The translations under genes and the position numbers were made by a program. A DNA stretch of 64,000 nt from contig NZ_JACTAB010000001.1 in the NCBI RefSeq assembly GCF_014486695.1, positions 1 to 64,000 on the forward strand, written 5' to 3'. The stretch is from Flavobacterium buctense. GTDB taxonomy: Bacteria; Bacteroidota; Bacteroidia; Flavobacteriales; Flavobacteriaceae. Shown in pieces: positions 1 through 9,297 of the stretch. Each line of letters starts with the position of its first letter. The stretch's first letter is position 1. The notes under the pieces are model-generated. The model saw only the letters and a list, made by a program, of their open reading frames with translations, did not search any database and had not been told where the DNA came from.

Positions 1-2757
1 TTCGTAAGCTGCAATTATAGGATTAGGAACCGGTAATGGGTTGACGATTAAATCAAAAGTAGTAGTTGAGAAACAATCCGGAGAACCTATGAAATAAGCC
101 CTTACATATATGGTTTGAGTTCCTTGAGCAATATTGCAGTAATTTACATTTAAAGGAATCGGTGAACCACTAGTATCAGTTTCATAAAATTCAACAACAA
201 TATTTGAATTACCTCCGTTGACTTCAATAATTTTCGTTCCTAAATCAAACAAACAGGATATACCATCATTATTGTCATCACATACGAGATAGTTTGTAGG
301 CTGACCAATAACCGGAGCGGTGTTAACTGTTATTACTGCAGAACCTGTTTGAGTTTGAGAACATGTAGTAATTGCATTTTCTACACTAACCAAATTGTAA
401 ATAGTTGATGCGGTCAAAGGTCCCGTCACAACCGTTGCGCTACCTAATGCACTTAAAACAATGGTTTGGTTTGGATTAGAATCTATGTTATAAGTAACCT
501 CAGCATTTGGAGTACCATTAAACGTAATCGTCGCTGTATCACCAAAACATATTGACGTTGTTCCTGAAATTGAGGCAGTTGGCAATGGATTAACCGTTAT
601 AATAGCTGAACCCGATTGAAATTGAGAACAATTGGTCGTAGGATTTTCTACACTGATTAAATTATAAGTAGAAGAAGCCGTTAATACCGGAGTAGATACA
701 GACGCATTACCCGCAGCATTTAGAGCAATAGTTTGACTTGGATTACTACCTACATTGTAGGTTACAATAGCATTTGGCGTTCCATTAAAAGAAATTACTG
801 CTGTGTTTCCTGAACAAATTGAGGTGGTTCCTGAAATACTAGCCGTTGGCAATGGATTAACAGTCACTGAAGCAGAACCCGTTAGCAATTGTGAACAAGT
901 AGTAGTTGGATTCACAATACTCACCAAATTGTATGTCGATGACGCTGTTAATGACGTTAAAGTTGTAGTGGCAATACCACTAGCATTCAAAGCAATTGTT
1001 TGGTTTGGATTCCCGTCAACATTGTAGGTCACAATGGCATTAGGCGTTCCGTTAAAAGTTACTGTAGCACTATCATTCACACAAACAACTGTAGGAGTGA
1101 TAGAAACAGTTGCCGTAGGTATTGGATTAATTAATAACTGAAATGTTGTCACACCAAAATGAGTAGTGTCTAAATTCTCCTCTAACCTGACATAAATGAT
1201 TTGTCCATTAGTTCCATTAATATTAGTTGGTCCTATGGCTCCAGTATCATTATCGGCATCATTTTGTGTTAAATGGTATGTAACTGTATAGTCTGCTGCC
1301 GGATATGTCCCCAAAACAATTGGAGTTTGCGGTGAGAAATTAAAAGTAGCTGTGCCACTGCCGAAACTACTTTCGCATAATGTTAAATTGGGCGGTTGAG
1401 TCGGATTCGGATTGGTTGTACACACTATAACATCAAGTAAAAACTGAGTTGATGTTAAACAACCCGTTGTATTGTCTTCAACGGCAACATATATTATTTG
1501 CCCATCAAAACCTGTGTAATTTGTCGGATTTTGTATAGGATTTGACAACTGCTGTGCATTAGCAAGTGTACCGTAATATGTCACCGAAACATCTAGACCA
1601 TTAGCAATAACAGGAGTGTTCTGTGTCAAATTAAAAACAACATCGCATTCCGTTAAATTACTAGGATTGCCAATCAATATTTCATCTTGAAACTCAACAA
1701 TTAAACAATCAGTAACCGGACAAGCCGGACCAAAAGGAAATGCAGTTGCACAATATTCTCCGGGTTCTGTGACGGTTAAACATGGACCGGTTTCTCCGGG
1801 TATCACACCGCCATCAAGTGTCCAAATGTGGGGAATAGTATTGGACAAACCAGTACAAATCTCAGCAGAAGTGCCGAAACAAGGGGCAAAACCATTAGAA
1901 ACCAAATAATCATTAGGAAAATCTATAGGCGCAGAAGTAAAACTATTCGCTTTTAAAAAAACCGCGGAATCCAAAGAGTTATCCCCAACATTCGCAATAG
2001 CTAATTTAATATGATACGTTTGTCCACACTGAACCGAAGCGGTAGCGGGAATAACCACAGTAAAACCATCATATTGTATAGTGCTATTGACTGCGGGAGT
2101 ATTTCCTGTTCCGTTATTAACATAAAACGAACAGTATTCACAAGGTCCGTTATTTGTTGTTCCGTTATTTAAATTGTTAATAGTTATTGGAATAATGGTC
2201 GAGGGAATCAAAGCAATATTGATTGCCCCATTGGAATAAGGTCCGGCAATACCGGGACCGCTCAAGAAAAATCCGAAAACATCGTTAAAATTCGAATTGG
2301 CCCATTCCGGATATTCTTCAGAAGCAAAGACAAAATCAAAACTCAAGGTTTGTCCATTAGGCACAAAATCAAACTCAAGAATTGCTCTGTTTCTGACGGT
2401 ATTTGTGGTTAACTGATCTAAATCTGCATCGCCTTCACTAGGATTATCTGTTGCGTTAGTTGTTCCCCCGGTATTGTTGGGTCCAATGGCAACAACTCCT
2501 TTCCCTGTTGACAAAATAATCCCTTGATCAAGACCAATATTGGTTGTTGAACCATTTAAAAAATGCCCTACTTGATCTCTAATTAATGTGGCATTAGCCG
2601 CAGATCCATTAAAAGTAATGTTAGTAGCCGCAACACCTTGTCCCAAAAGTACATTCTGAACTAACTGTGCAGGCGACTGAGTGTTATTGACTATTAATTG
2701 GGAATAGGACGAAAAACCAATCACCAAAAAGACAATAAAAAGTATTTTTTTTTGCAT
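1..2757 (-). CDS. Large secreted adhesin-like protein, choice-of-anchor L domain (C-terminus beyond window)
   Basis: Open frame of 919 codons with no stop, running off the left edge; the ATG at 2757 starts a signal peptide (MQKKILFIVFLVIGFSSYSQ). Residues of about 20-300 match the choice-of-anchor L domain by eye, including LSTGKGVVAIGPNN, FASEEYPEW and FGFFLSGPG. Next come Cys-containing modules of the kind seen in Flavobacterium surface proteins (LTLCESSFGSG), then three tandem Ig-like repeats of 89-90 residues. In this family the missing C-terminus normally carries a type IX sorting domain; that is inference. Probable role is a cell-surface or released adhesin. It is transcribed divergently from the nfu gene. 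Ligand unknown. Confidence 0.85.
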   Translation of the reverse strand, partial: MQKKILFIVFLVIGFSSYSQLIVNNTQSPAQLVQNVLLGQGVAATNITFNGSAANATLIRDQVGHFLNGSTTNIGLDQGIILSTGKGVVAIGPNNTGGTTNATDNPSEGDADLDQLTTNTVRNRAILEFDFVPNGQTLSFDFVFASEEYPEWANSNFNDVFGFFLSGPGIAGPYSNGAINIALIPSTIIPITINNLNNGTTNNGPCEYCSFYVNNGTGNTPAVNSTIQYDGFTVVIPATASVQCGQTYHIKLAIANVGDNSLDSAVFLKANSFTSAPIDFPNDYLVSNGFAPCFGTSAEICTGLSNTIPHIWTLDGGVIPGETGPCLTVTEPGEYCATAFPFGPACPVTDCLIVEFQDEILIGNPSNLTECDVVFNLTQNTPVIANGLDVSVTYYGTLANAQQLSNPIQNPTNYTGFDGQIIYVAVEDNTTGCLTSTQFLLDVIVCTTNPNPTQPPNLTLCESSFGSGTATFNFSPQTPIVLGTYPAADYTVTYHLTQNDADNDTGAIGPTNINGTNGQIIYVRLEENLDTTHFGVTTFQLLINPIPTATVSITPTVVCVNDSATVTFNGTPNAIVTYNVDGNPNQTIALNASGIATTTLTSLTASSTYNLVSIVNPTTTCSQLLTGSASVTVNPLPTASISGTTSICSGNTAVISFNGTPNAIVTYNVGSNPSQTIALNAAGNASVSTPVLTASSTYNLISVENPTTNCSQFQSGSAIITVNPLPTASISGTTSICFGDTATITFNGTPNAEVTYNIDSNPNQTIVLSALGSATVVTGPLTASTIYNLVSVENAITTCSQTQTGSAVITVNTAPVIGQPTNYLVCDDNNDGISCLFDLGTKIIEVNGGNSNIVVEFYETDTSGSPIPLNVNYCNIAQGTQTIYVRAYFIGSPDCFSTTTFDLIVNPLPVPNPIIAAYE
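323..1126 (-). repeat. Three tandem ~267-bp coding repeats in the adhesin
   Basis: The motif ttaac(c/t/a)gt recurs at 323, 590 and 857, exactly 267 bp apart, and a related ttaatt occurs 270 bp further on at 1127. Each unit encodes 89-90 residues with a conserved core (FNGTPNA, VTYN, QTIAL, STYNLVS, CSQ and closing TVNPLP) and a pair of cysteines. The units sit in frame, so gain or loss of one would keep the protein open. They look like Ig/PKD-like beta-sandwich domains. Confidence 0.85.
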
Positions 2758-2828
2758 CAAATAAGAAATGTTTTAGCAGTTCAATCGCTTTTAAACTACT
2801 TGATTGTGTTAATTATTGATTAATTCTC

Positions 2829-2868
2829 CAAATATAAGTATTCACAGAAAATATCTTTGTTAAATTTG
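2829..2868. promoter_or_regulatory. Possible divergent -7 elements for the adhesin and nfu genes
   Basis: On the minus strand TATATTTG (2836-2829) precedes the adhesin. On the plus strand TATCTTTG (2852-2859) and TAAATTTG (2861-2868) precede nfu. All match the Bacteroidota TAnnTTTG box, but none has a clear TTG at the usual distance, so this is a weak call. Confidence 0.4.
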
Positions 2869-2888
2869 CAGAAAAATATACTATTCCA

Positions 2889-3785
2889 ATGAAAATCGCC
2901 ATAAAAGAAACACAAAACCCAACAATAATAAAATTTGAGTTCCCCGATTTCATCACGCAAAATGAAAACTTCGAATTTAAAAACATCGATGAAGCCAAAA
3001 ATTCGCCTTTGGCACAACAACTTTTTTACTTGCCTTTTGTAAAAACTGTTTACATTTCCGGAAACTTTATCGCTATCGAACGATTCAGTATAGTGGATTG
3101 GTCAGATGTGCAAGATGCTGTGGCTGAACAAATTGAAAATTTCGTCAACAACGGTGGTGTAATCGTTTTACCGAGCGAAAATAAAACCAAAAAACAAGCC
3201 ATTACGGTTTACGGCGAAACCACACCCAATCCGGCTTCTCTGAAATTTGTTGTCAATAAAGGCTTGACAAAAACAGCTGCCGAATTCAAAAATATCGACG
3301 AAGCCAAAGCATCCCCATTAGCACAAGAATTATTCAAATTCCACTTTGTAAAAGAGATTTTTATAGCCGAAAATTATATCTCCGTAACCAAATACGAAAG
3401 TACTTCATGGGACGAAATCACCCTAGAGTTGCGAACGTTTATCAAACAATTTATCGAAAATGGCGGAACGGTTTTAGACGAAACCTTAATTGAAAAAGAC
3501 GAAAAGCAAGAAAAACAACAAATCAAAAATTTTGACCACCTTGATACTACTTCGCAACAAATCATCAATATTTTAGAAGAATACGTGAAACCTGCAGTCG
3601 CTGCCGATGGCGGAAACATTCTTTTTGATTCCTATGATGAAACCGAAAAACGAGTAAAAGTTGTCCTTCAAGGGGCTTGTAACGGCTGTCCTTCATCGAC
3701 TTTTACATTAAAAAGCGGCATCGAAAACATGCTGAAAGACATGCTTAACGACAAAGATATCGTGGTGGAAGCATTGAACGGATAA
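2889..3785 (+). CDS. Nfu/NifU-type Fe-S cluster carrier with duplicated N-terminal domain
   Basis: A 298-residue protein. Residues of about 205-298 form a NifU C-terminal domain with the cluster-binding CNGC at C264-C267. Ahead of it lie two copies of the Nfu/NifU N-terminal scaffold domain, about 1-90 and 103-190, each carrying FKNIDEAK followed by SPLAQ(Q/E)LF. Human NFU1 and most homologues have a single N domain. The protein should receive and hand on Fe-S clusters in the cytoplasm. The gene is alone on its strand and followed by a clear terminator. The Fe-S carrier role is secure; what the duplicated domain adds is unknown. Confidence 0.93.
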   Translation: MKIAIKETQNPTIIKFEFPDFITQNENFEFKNIDEAKNSPLAQQLFYLPFVKTVYISGNFIAIERFSIVDWSDVQDAVAEQIENFVNNGGVIVLPSENKTKKQAITVYGETTPNPASLKFVVNKGLTKTAAEFKNIDEAKASPLAQELFKFHFVKEIFIAENYISVTKYESTSWDEITLELRTFIKQFIENGGTVLDETLIEKDEKQEKQQIKNFDHLDTTSQQIINILEEYVKPAVAADGGNILFDSYDETEKRVKVVLQGACNGCPSSTFTLKSGIENMLKDMLNDKDIVVEALNG

Positions 3786-3814
3786 GCATTTATTCGAAAT
3801 AAAAAACTAACTTT

Positions 3815-3840
3815 AAGCGTCCAAATCGGGCGCTTTTTTT
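3815..3840 (+). terminator. Rho-independent terminator after nfu
   Basis: A 7-bp stem (AAGCGTC with GGCGCTT, one G-U pair) around a 7-nt loop is followed by seven T, 30 bp after the nfu stop. Confidence 0.8.
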
Positions 3841-3847
3841 ATCTAAT

Positions 3848-3950
3848 TTTTAGGAGCTGTTTCCCGCTTTCCGCAGTATCTTTTTTATCACTTCGAGCTT
3901 ATTCGAAAACGTTCAATTAAAAAAAGGATACTTGCTGCAATCGGGGCTAA
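3848..3950. repeat. Structured intergenic element, type 1
   Basis: A non-coding stretch that folds on itself: GTATCTTTTTT (3876-3886) pairs with AAAAAGGATAC (3921-3931), an inner TTCGA/TCGAA hairpin sits at 3892-3907, and the outer ends TTAG and CTAA are complementary. Words such as TTCCCGCTTTCCGC and ATCGGGGCTAA are ones I associate from memory with dispersed Flavobacterium intergenic repeats. Only one copy of this type is in the window. Confidence 0.55.
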
Positions 3951-3959
3951 TTTATCGCT

Positions 3960-5984
3960 ATGAACGAACTACATCTGGAAACCAGTCCATATCTTTTACA
4001 ACACGCCAACAATCCTGTGCATTGGAAAGCCTGGAACGAAAAATCTTTAGCAGAAGCCAAAGCAACCAACAAACTCATCATCATCAGCATAGGCTATTCC
4101 GCCTGCCATTGGTGCCACGTGATGGAACACGAAAGTTTTGAAAACGAAGAAGTCGCTGCCGTGATGAATGCCCATTTTGTCAATATCAAAATCGACCGCG
4201 AGGAACGTCCCGATATCGATGCCGTCTATATGAAAGCCGTACAAGTCATGACCGGACAAGGCGGTTGGCCTATGAATGTAGTAACATTACCCGATGGTAG
4301 ACCCATTTGGGGTGGAACGTATTTCCGAAAAAACGATTGGATCAATTCGTTAGAGAAACTTCAGGAAATTTACACCCAAAACCCACAAACTATTTTCGAG
4401 TATGCCCAACAATTACACGAAGGTTTACAATCTTTAAGTGTAATTCCAAAAATCGATTCACCTATTGACCTCAATTCAGACCGCTTAGAAAAACTGGTCG
4501 AAAAATGGCAAAAAAGCTTCGATTGGGATTTTGGCGGTATGGCGCGCGCACCCAAATTCATGATGCCAACCAACTACGAATTCCTATTGCGCTACGGTTA
4601 CCAAACCCAAAACCAAAGCTTGTTAGATTTCACGAACTTGACGTTAACCAAAATGGCTTACGGCGGTTTATTCGATACGCTTGATGGCGGATTTTCGCGT
4701 TATTCTGTAGATATGAAATGGCATGTGCCACATTTTGAAAAAATGTTATACGACAATGGACAATTGGTTTCCCTTTATGCCAATGCCCACAAATTAACCC
4801 AAAATCAATTGTACAAAGAAGTCATCGAAAAGACGTTGACTTTCGTCGAAAAAGAATGGCTGGCTTCAGAAGGAAGTTTCTATTCTGCACTCGATGCCGA
4901 CAGTTTAAATGCCAAAAATCATTTGGAAGAAGGCGCGTTTTATGTTTGGAACAAAGAAGAATTACAAGAATTACTTGGAGAAGATTTCAACTTGTTTTCG
5001 AAAGTTTTCAATATCAATGAATTCGGGCATTGGGAACACGGCAATTATGTTTTGATTCAGAACCAATCTTTAGAACAAATAGCTGAAAAGCAAAACATTG
5101 CCATAGAAACATTGGCACAAAAGAAAAAAACGTGGGAACAAAAACTGTATTCCGAAAGAGAAAAGCGCAGCAAACCAAGATTAGACGACAAGTGTTTAAC
5201 TTCTTGGAACGCCATTATGGGCAAAGGTTTTGTCGAGGCATACAAAGCTTTAGGAAATCCGAAATATTTAGACATTGCTTTGCAAAATGCTGATTTCATT
5301 ATTAAAAATCTCTGGAGTGCAGAAGGTCATTTATTCCGAACCTATAAAAACGGAAAAGCTACTATCAATGCTTACTTAGAAGATTATGCCCACGTGATTC
5401 AAGGATTTATTGGTTTATACGAAGCGACTTTAGACGAACATTGGTTGCAAAATGCCAAACAGTTGACGGATTATAGCTTTGATCATTTCTATGATGAAAA
5501 AGCGGCATTCTTTTCGTTTACCTCCAAAACAGACGAAGCCTTAATCACCGTGCATTTTGAAGTGGAAGACAATGTGATTCCAGCAGCGAACTCAGTCATG
5601 GCAAGCAATTTATTCCGTTTAGGCATTTATTTCAACCATAGTTATTACGAAAATATCGCTGAGCAAATGGTGCAAAATATCATCCCGACGATTGATTATC
5701 CATCGGCGTTTTCCAATTGGCTAAATGTGATGTTGAATTATTCGGAACAAAATAAAGAATTGGCGATTTGTGGTGAAAAAGCGTTTGATTATTTGGCCCA
5801 AATTAACCAACAATATTTACCGAATATCATTATCGCCGGAACAAATATTGATTCCAAACTTCCTTTCCTGGAAAATCGATTTGTGGAAAAACAAACTTTA
5901 TTTTATTTATGCCAAAACAAAACTTGCGATATTTCAACCACTGATTTCCAACAAATTATCAATAAAATAACATTAAATTCTTAG
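3960..5984 (+). CDS. Thioredoxin-domain protein, YyaL/SPATA20 family (DUF255)
   Basis: A 674-residue protein. The N-terminal ~170 residues are a thioredoxin-like DUF255 domain that opens [21 protein letters not shown] and carries CHWC at C49-C52, followed by [10 protein letters not shown] and GQGGWPMNV. The rest is the alpha/alpha-barrel region typical of the family, with [21 protein letters not shown] and [12 protein letters not shown]. No signal peptide is seen, so it is probably cytoplasmic. The family is widespread but its biochemical function is not settled; homologues are often misannotated as cellobiose 2-epimerase-like. Length is normal. Family call is firm, function open. Confidence 0.9.
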   Translation: MNELHLETSPYLLQHANNPVHWKAWNEKSLAEAKATNKLIIISIGYSACHWCHVMEHESFENEEVAAVMNAHFVNIKIDREERPDIDAVYMKAVQVMTGQGGWPMNVVTLPDGRPIWGGTYFRKNDWINSLEKLQEIYTQNPQTIFEYAQQLHEGLQSLSVIPKIDSPIDLNSDRLEKLVEKWQKSFDWDFGGMARAPKFMMPTNYEFLLRYGYQTQNQSLLDFTNLTLTKMAYGGLFDTLDGGFSRYSVDMKWHVPHFEKMLYDNGQLVSLYANAHKLTQNQLYKEVIEKTLTFVEKEWLASEGSFYSALDADSLNAKNHLEEGAFYVWNKEELQELLGEDFNLFSKVFNINEFGHWEHGNYVLIQNQSLEQIAEKQNIAIETLAQKKKTWEQKLYSEREKRSKPRLDDKCLTSWNAIMGKGFVEAYKALGNPKYLDIALQNADFIIKNLWSAEGHLFRTYKNGKATINAYLEDYAHVIQGFIGLYEATLDEHWLQNAKQLTDYSFDHFYDEKAAFFSFTSKTDEALITVHFEVEDNVIPAANSVMASNLFRLGIYFNHSYYENIAEQMVQNIIPTIDYPSAFSNWLNVMLNYSEQNKELAICGEKAFDYLAQINQQYLPNIIIAGTNIDSKLPFLENRFVEKQTLFYLCQNKTCDISTTDFQQIINKITLNS

Positions 5985-6029
5985 AAAAAATCGTAATATT
6001 GTTATTATTAACCAATAAAAACAACCGAT

Positions 6030-6389
6030 ATGGGATTAGGAGATTTTTTTAAAAATTTGTTTGGCGGTGCCAAAGGAAAAGCCGGAGAACAAGCACAAAA
6101 TTTTGCCGATGACGCTATTGAAAAAGTAAAAGAAATGGCTGAACCGATGATTGATAAAGTTGAGGAAATGGCTGAAGCTGCCAAAGATAAAATAAGCGAA
6201 TATGTTCCGCAAGCGACTGAAACTATTGAAAATGTAGTGGAAAGTGCTAAGGAAAAAATAAGCGAGTTTACCGAAAACGCAACTGATTCTGTAAAAGAAA
6301 AAATAAGTTCTTTTACAGGTGATGCCTCTTCAGAAGCGGAGGATACCGTTAAAGAAACGGTAAATCGTGTCGAAGAAGACGCCGATTAA
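6030..6389 (+). CDS. Small LEA-like amphipathic helical protein
   Basis: A 119-residue protein without cysteine. After a short N-terminus (MGLGDFFKNLFGG) it consists of repeated acidic/basic helical segments such as EKVKEMAEPMIDKVEEMAEA and SAKEKISEF, the pattern of LEA or YtxH-like stress proteins. There is no transmembrane segment. It lies 45 bp after the thioredoxin-domain gene and is followed by a strong terminator, so it may be the last gene of that unit. A desiccation, osmotic or membrane-surface role is inference from composition; the MscS gene downstream fits an osmotic theme but proves nothing. Confidence 0.7.
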   Translation: MGLGDFFKNLFGGAKGKAGEQAQNFADDAIEKVKEMAEPMIDKVEEMAEAAKDKISEYVPQATETIENVVESAKEKISEFTENATDSVKEKISSFTGDASSEAEDTVKETVNRVEEDAD

Positions 6390-6422
6390 TTTTAAAAATT
6401 ATTATTTTTGCACCCTATAATT

Positions 6423-6448
6423 ATCCCGATTCTTTCGGGATTTTTTTT
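6423..6448 (+). terminator. Rho-independent terminator
   Basis: Perfect 7-bp stem (ATCCCGA/TCGGGAT) with a 5-nt loop, then a T run. It ends 11 bp before the mscS ATG, so it separates the helical protein gene from the channel gene. Confidence 0.9.
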
Positions 6449-6459
6449 ACACCTTGACT

Positions 6460-7287
6460 ATGAACAACTCGCTTTCGATTCATTCCTTTGCCGAATACGC
6501 AGAAAAATTTACAACCCTATTAATTGATTATTCTCCGAAGTTGATTTCGGCGTTAATCATTCTATTCGTTGGTTTGTATGCCATTCGAATTACCAATCGT
6601 TTGGTTAGAAAAATCATGGTGAAAAGGGAATTTGACCCCACATTATCCAAATTCTTAGCCGATAGTTTGCTTTGGGCGTTGCGCGTTTTGTTGTTTGTGA
6701 GTTTTATTTCCAAATTGGGTATTGAAACTTCATCATTCGTAGCTATTCTTGGTGCGGCAGGTTTGGCTATCGGTTTGTCTTTACAAGGTTCGCTTTCCAA
6801 TTTTGCAGGAGGAATGTTGATTATTTTATTCAAGCCTTTTCGGGTGGGCGATACCATTGAAGCGCAAGGTGCGATTGGAACTGTGCTTGAAATTCAGATT
6901 TTTGTAACCAAGCTAATTAACGGCAACAACCAAACAATTTTTGTGCCCAACGGAATCTTATCGAATGGCGTAATCATCAATTACTCGATGCAAGGCAATC
7001 GCAGAGCGGATTTGGTTTTCTCACTTTCCTATGACACCAATATCAAAACCGCAAAAGACATCGTTATTAAAGTAATGCAAGAGCACCCAAAAGTTTTGAA
7101 AAATCCGGCACCAACCGTTAGTGTGAAAAGCCTAACCGATTCGGCCATCATTTTAGCCATAAATCCTTGGGCTAAGAATACCGATTTTGGCGGTATGACT
7201 TCGGATATTTTGGAGAATTGTAAAGAAGCGTTTGACGCTGCGGGCATAGTGACGCAACCTTATGTGAGAGAATCTTCGAAAGAGTAG
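6460..7287 (+). CDS. MscS-family small-conductance mechanosensitive channel
   Basis: 275 residues from the ATG at 6460; a TTG two codons upstream is less likely. Three membrane helices lie at about 28-47, 68-86 and 93-120. The third is the pore helix, rich in Gly and Ala (GAAGLAIGLSLQGSLSNFAGG), and is followed by the MscS beta domain (FKPFRVGDTIE, FVPNGILSNGVIINYS) and a C-terminal alpha/beta domain. The length is that of Escherichia coli MscS. It should release solutes on hypo-osmotic shock at the inner membrane. It converges on tsaB with a 3-bp gap. Confidence 0.93.
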   Translation: MNNSLSIHSFAEYAEKFTTLLIDYSPKLISALIILFVGLYAIRITNRLVRKIMVKREFDPTLSKFLADSLLWALRVLLFVSFISKLGIETSSFVAILGAAGLAIGLSLQGSLSNFAGGMLIILFKPFRVGDTIEAQGAIGTVLEIQIFVTKLINGNNQTIFVPNGILSNGVIINYSMQGNRRADLVFSLSYDTNIKTAKDIVIKVMQEHPKVLKNPAPTVSVKSLTDSAIILAINPWAKNTDFGGMTSDILENCKEAFDAAGIVTQPYVRESSKE

Positions 7288-7290
7288 TTA

Positions 7291-7953
7291 TTATTTTTTG
7301 GTCAACATAAAATCCTTTAAATAAAACGGCTCAAAGTAAGCCACATCTTCAAAGTCATTTTTGGTGAATTTTTCAAAGCTGATTGGACTCATTTCGTTGG
7401 CGGAAGGAAATATAATCTCGGGGAGAAACACAAAGTTGTCTTTGGTCAAAACTGACTGGCATTTTTCCTGACAATCACCCACAAAATAAACGGTTTCCGT
7501 AATGTCGGCGTAACTGTTTTCGGTTAAAACTTCGGCTTGAACTTCCATTATTTTTTGGTGATTTGCATCGAAAACGGCACTGTAAACTTCCATTCTTCGG
7601 GCATCAATCATCGGGATGATCAAACCGTCGTTTCGGGTAACTTTTTGGGCCAAAACTTGTAAAGTGTCGACAGAAATTAGTGGAATTTGCAACGCATAAC
7701 ACAAACCTTTAGCGGCAGAAACACCAATGCGCAAACCGGTATAAGAACCCGGACCTTTGCTTATGGCAATCGCTTTCAAATCGCGAACACTTTTTCCGGC
7801 TTCCTTTAAAATATCTTCAATAAAAACATGCAGTTTTTCCGCATGCGAATAACCTTGTTCAGCAATTTCTTTACAAAAAACGGTTTGTCCGTCTTTGGCT
7901 AAAGAAATTGAACAATTCTTGGTTGCGGTTTCTATGTTTAAAATATAATTCAA
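7291..7953 (-). CDS. tsaB: tRNA threonylcarbamoyladenosine biosynthesis protein TsaB
   Basis: A 220-residue protein of the ASKHA fold. It opens with ILNIETATKNCSISL and has the diagnostic GPGSYTGLRIG at residues 67-77. TsaB is the non-catalytic partner of TsaD and TsaE in making t6A37 on ANN-decoding tRNAs. It is normally essential in bacteria. It lies 12 bp after the efflux adaptor gene on the same strand, so it is probably transcribed from the tolC promoter. Confidence 0.95.
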   Translation of the reverse strand: MNYILNIETATKNCSISLAKDGQTVFCKEIAEQGYSHAEKLHVFIEDILKEAGKSVRDLKAIAISKGPGSYTGLRIGVSAAKGLCYALQIPLISVDTLQVLAQKVTRNDGLIIPMIDARRMEVYSAVFDANHQKIMEVQAEVLTENSYADITETVYFVGDCQEKCQSVLTKDNFVFLPEIIFPSANEMSPISFEKFTKNDFEDVAYFEPFYLKDFMLTKK

Positions 7954-7965
7954 CTTGAAATTAGG

Positions 7966-9294
7966 CTAGTTTGCAGAGACAGTTATAGACGATTCTTTTT
8001 TATTCTTGCCTTCGGCTGAGTCTTTTTTCAACTTCACTTTATCGCCTGAATTTAAGTCTTTGGTAACGGTTGTATAAGGTCCGATAATCACCACATCACC
8101 TTTTTTCAAACCCGAAACCACTTCAATATTAGTATCGTCTTGAATCCCGGTTTTGATGACTCTGATTTTGGCTTTGCCATCCACTTTTACAAAAACACAC
8201 TCAAATTTTTTATCGCTTTTGGCGGTTACTTTTTTCTCTTCCGGTGCTTCTTTAACCATGTATGATTTCGTTGCCGTAGTATCCGATTTTACCAAAACCG
8301 AACTGATGGGTACGCCGATTACTTTTTCTTTTCTGGTGGTAATAATATCAACGGTTGCCGTCATTCCCGGTCTGAACGGAGAAAAACTAGCCGGTTTTCC
8401 TTCTAATAAATCTTGGTAAGACTCTTTTAGGATTCTAACTTTTACTTTAAAATTAGTCACTTGGTCAGCCGTAGTTGCCGTGCTGGCAGAGTTTGAAATA
8501 CTCGTAACGATGCCTTTAAACTCTTTCTTCAAATAAGCATCAACGCTGATATTGGTACTGTCGCCAATGCTGATTTTCACGATATCATTTTCGTTTACAT
8601 CGACTTCTACTTCCATGTTATCCAAATTGGCTACACGAAGAATTTCTGTTCCGGTCATTTGTTGCGTTCCTAAAACTCTTTCGCCTAATTCAACCCCAAG
8701 CGAAGAAATTGTTCCGTCAGCAGGCGAATAAATGGTAGTTCTTCCCAAGTTGTCTTTGGCTTCTTTCACCGTAGCGTTCGCACTTTGTACGTTATAATAA
8801 GCTGATTCTTTGCTGGCTTTAGCACTTTCAAAAGCAGCGATGGCTTTGTCCCATTCCGATCTGGAAATAATGCCTTTGTCAAAAAGGGTTTTACTTCGGT
8901 CGTAACTGGCTTTGGCTTCTTTAAACGCCGCGTCGGCCTGACTCAAACCGGCTTTGGTGCCCGACAAATTGGAAATCGTTCTATTGTATCCTGAAGTGTA
9001 TAAATCGGGATTAATTTTTACCAAAAGCTGTCCTTTTTTTACGATTTGTCCTTCTTTGATAGGCAGATCGATAATTTCTCCCGACACTTCAGAAGATATT
9101 TTTACTTCAATTTCCGGTTGGATTTTACCCGTAGCCGAAACCGTTTCGATAATGGTGATTTCATCGGCTTTGGCAGTTTCGACTTCAATGATACCATCAT
9201 CTGCGCCGATTACGCCTTTTTTCTTTAAAACTACTAATAGGACTAACAACAATATGATTATTCCAACTAACCAATATATTTTCTTTTTTGACAT
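7966..9294 (-). CDS. Periplasmic adaptor (HlyD/MacA-type) of a tripartite efflux pump
   Basis: A 442-residue protein with one N-terminal membrane anchor (about residues 5-24). The biotinyl-lipoyl hairpin halves (VSGEIIDLPIKEGQIVKKGQ and YSPADGTISSL) flank a coiled coil at about 100-185, followed by the beta-barrel and membrane-proximal domains. It links an inner-membrane transporter to TolC. It follows the TolC gene by 3 bp. The usual MacB-like permease and ATPase genes are absent: the next gene is tsaB. The partner transporter must be encoded elsewhere. Confidence 0.92.
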   Translation of the reverse strand: MSKKKIYWLVGIIILLLVLLVVLKKKGVIGADDGIIEVETAKADEITIIETVSATGKIQPEIEVKISSEVSGEIIDLPIKEGQIVKKGQLLVKINPDLYTSGYNRTISNLSGTKAGLSQADAAFKEAKASYDRSKTLFDKGIISRSEWDKAIAAFESAKASKESAYYNVQSANATVKEAKDNLGRTTIYSPADGTISSLGVELGERVLGTQQMTGTEILRVANLDNMEVEVDVNENDIVKISIGDSTNISVDAYLKKEFKGIVTSISNSASTATTADQVTNFKVKVRILKESYQDLLEGKPASFSPFRPGMTATVDIITTRKEKVIGVPISSVLVKSDTTATKSYMVKEAPEEKKVTAKSDKKFECVFVKVDGKAKIRVIKTGIQDDTNIEVVSGLKKGDVVIIGPYTTVTKDLNSGDKVKLKKDSAEGKNKKESSITVSAN

Positions 9295-9297
9295 GAT

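Noticed and set aside
803..1027. Plus-strand ORF inside the adhesin repeats
   Set aside because: Shadow of the repetitive coding sequence on the minus strand.
323..1126. CRISPR-like periodic repeat
   Set aside because: The 267-bp period is in frame and encodes protein domains; there are no short repeats with unique spacers.
2820..3020. Minus-strand ORFs over the nfu start
   Set aside because: Antisense to a well-supported gene and without family resemblance.
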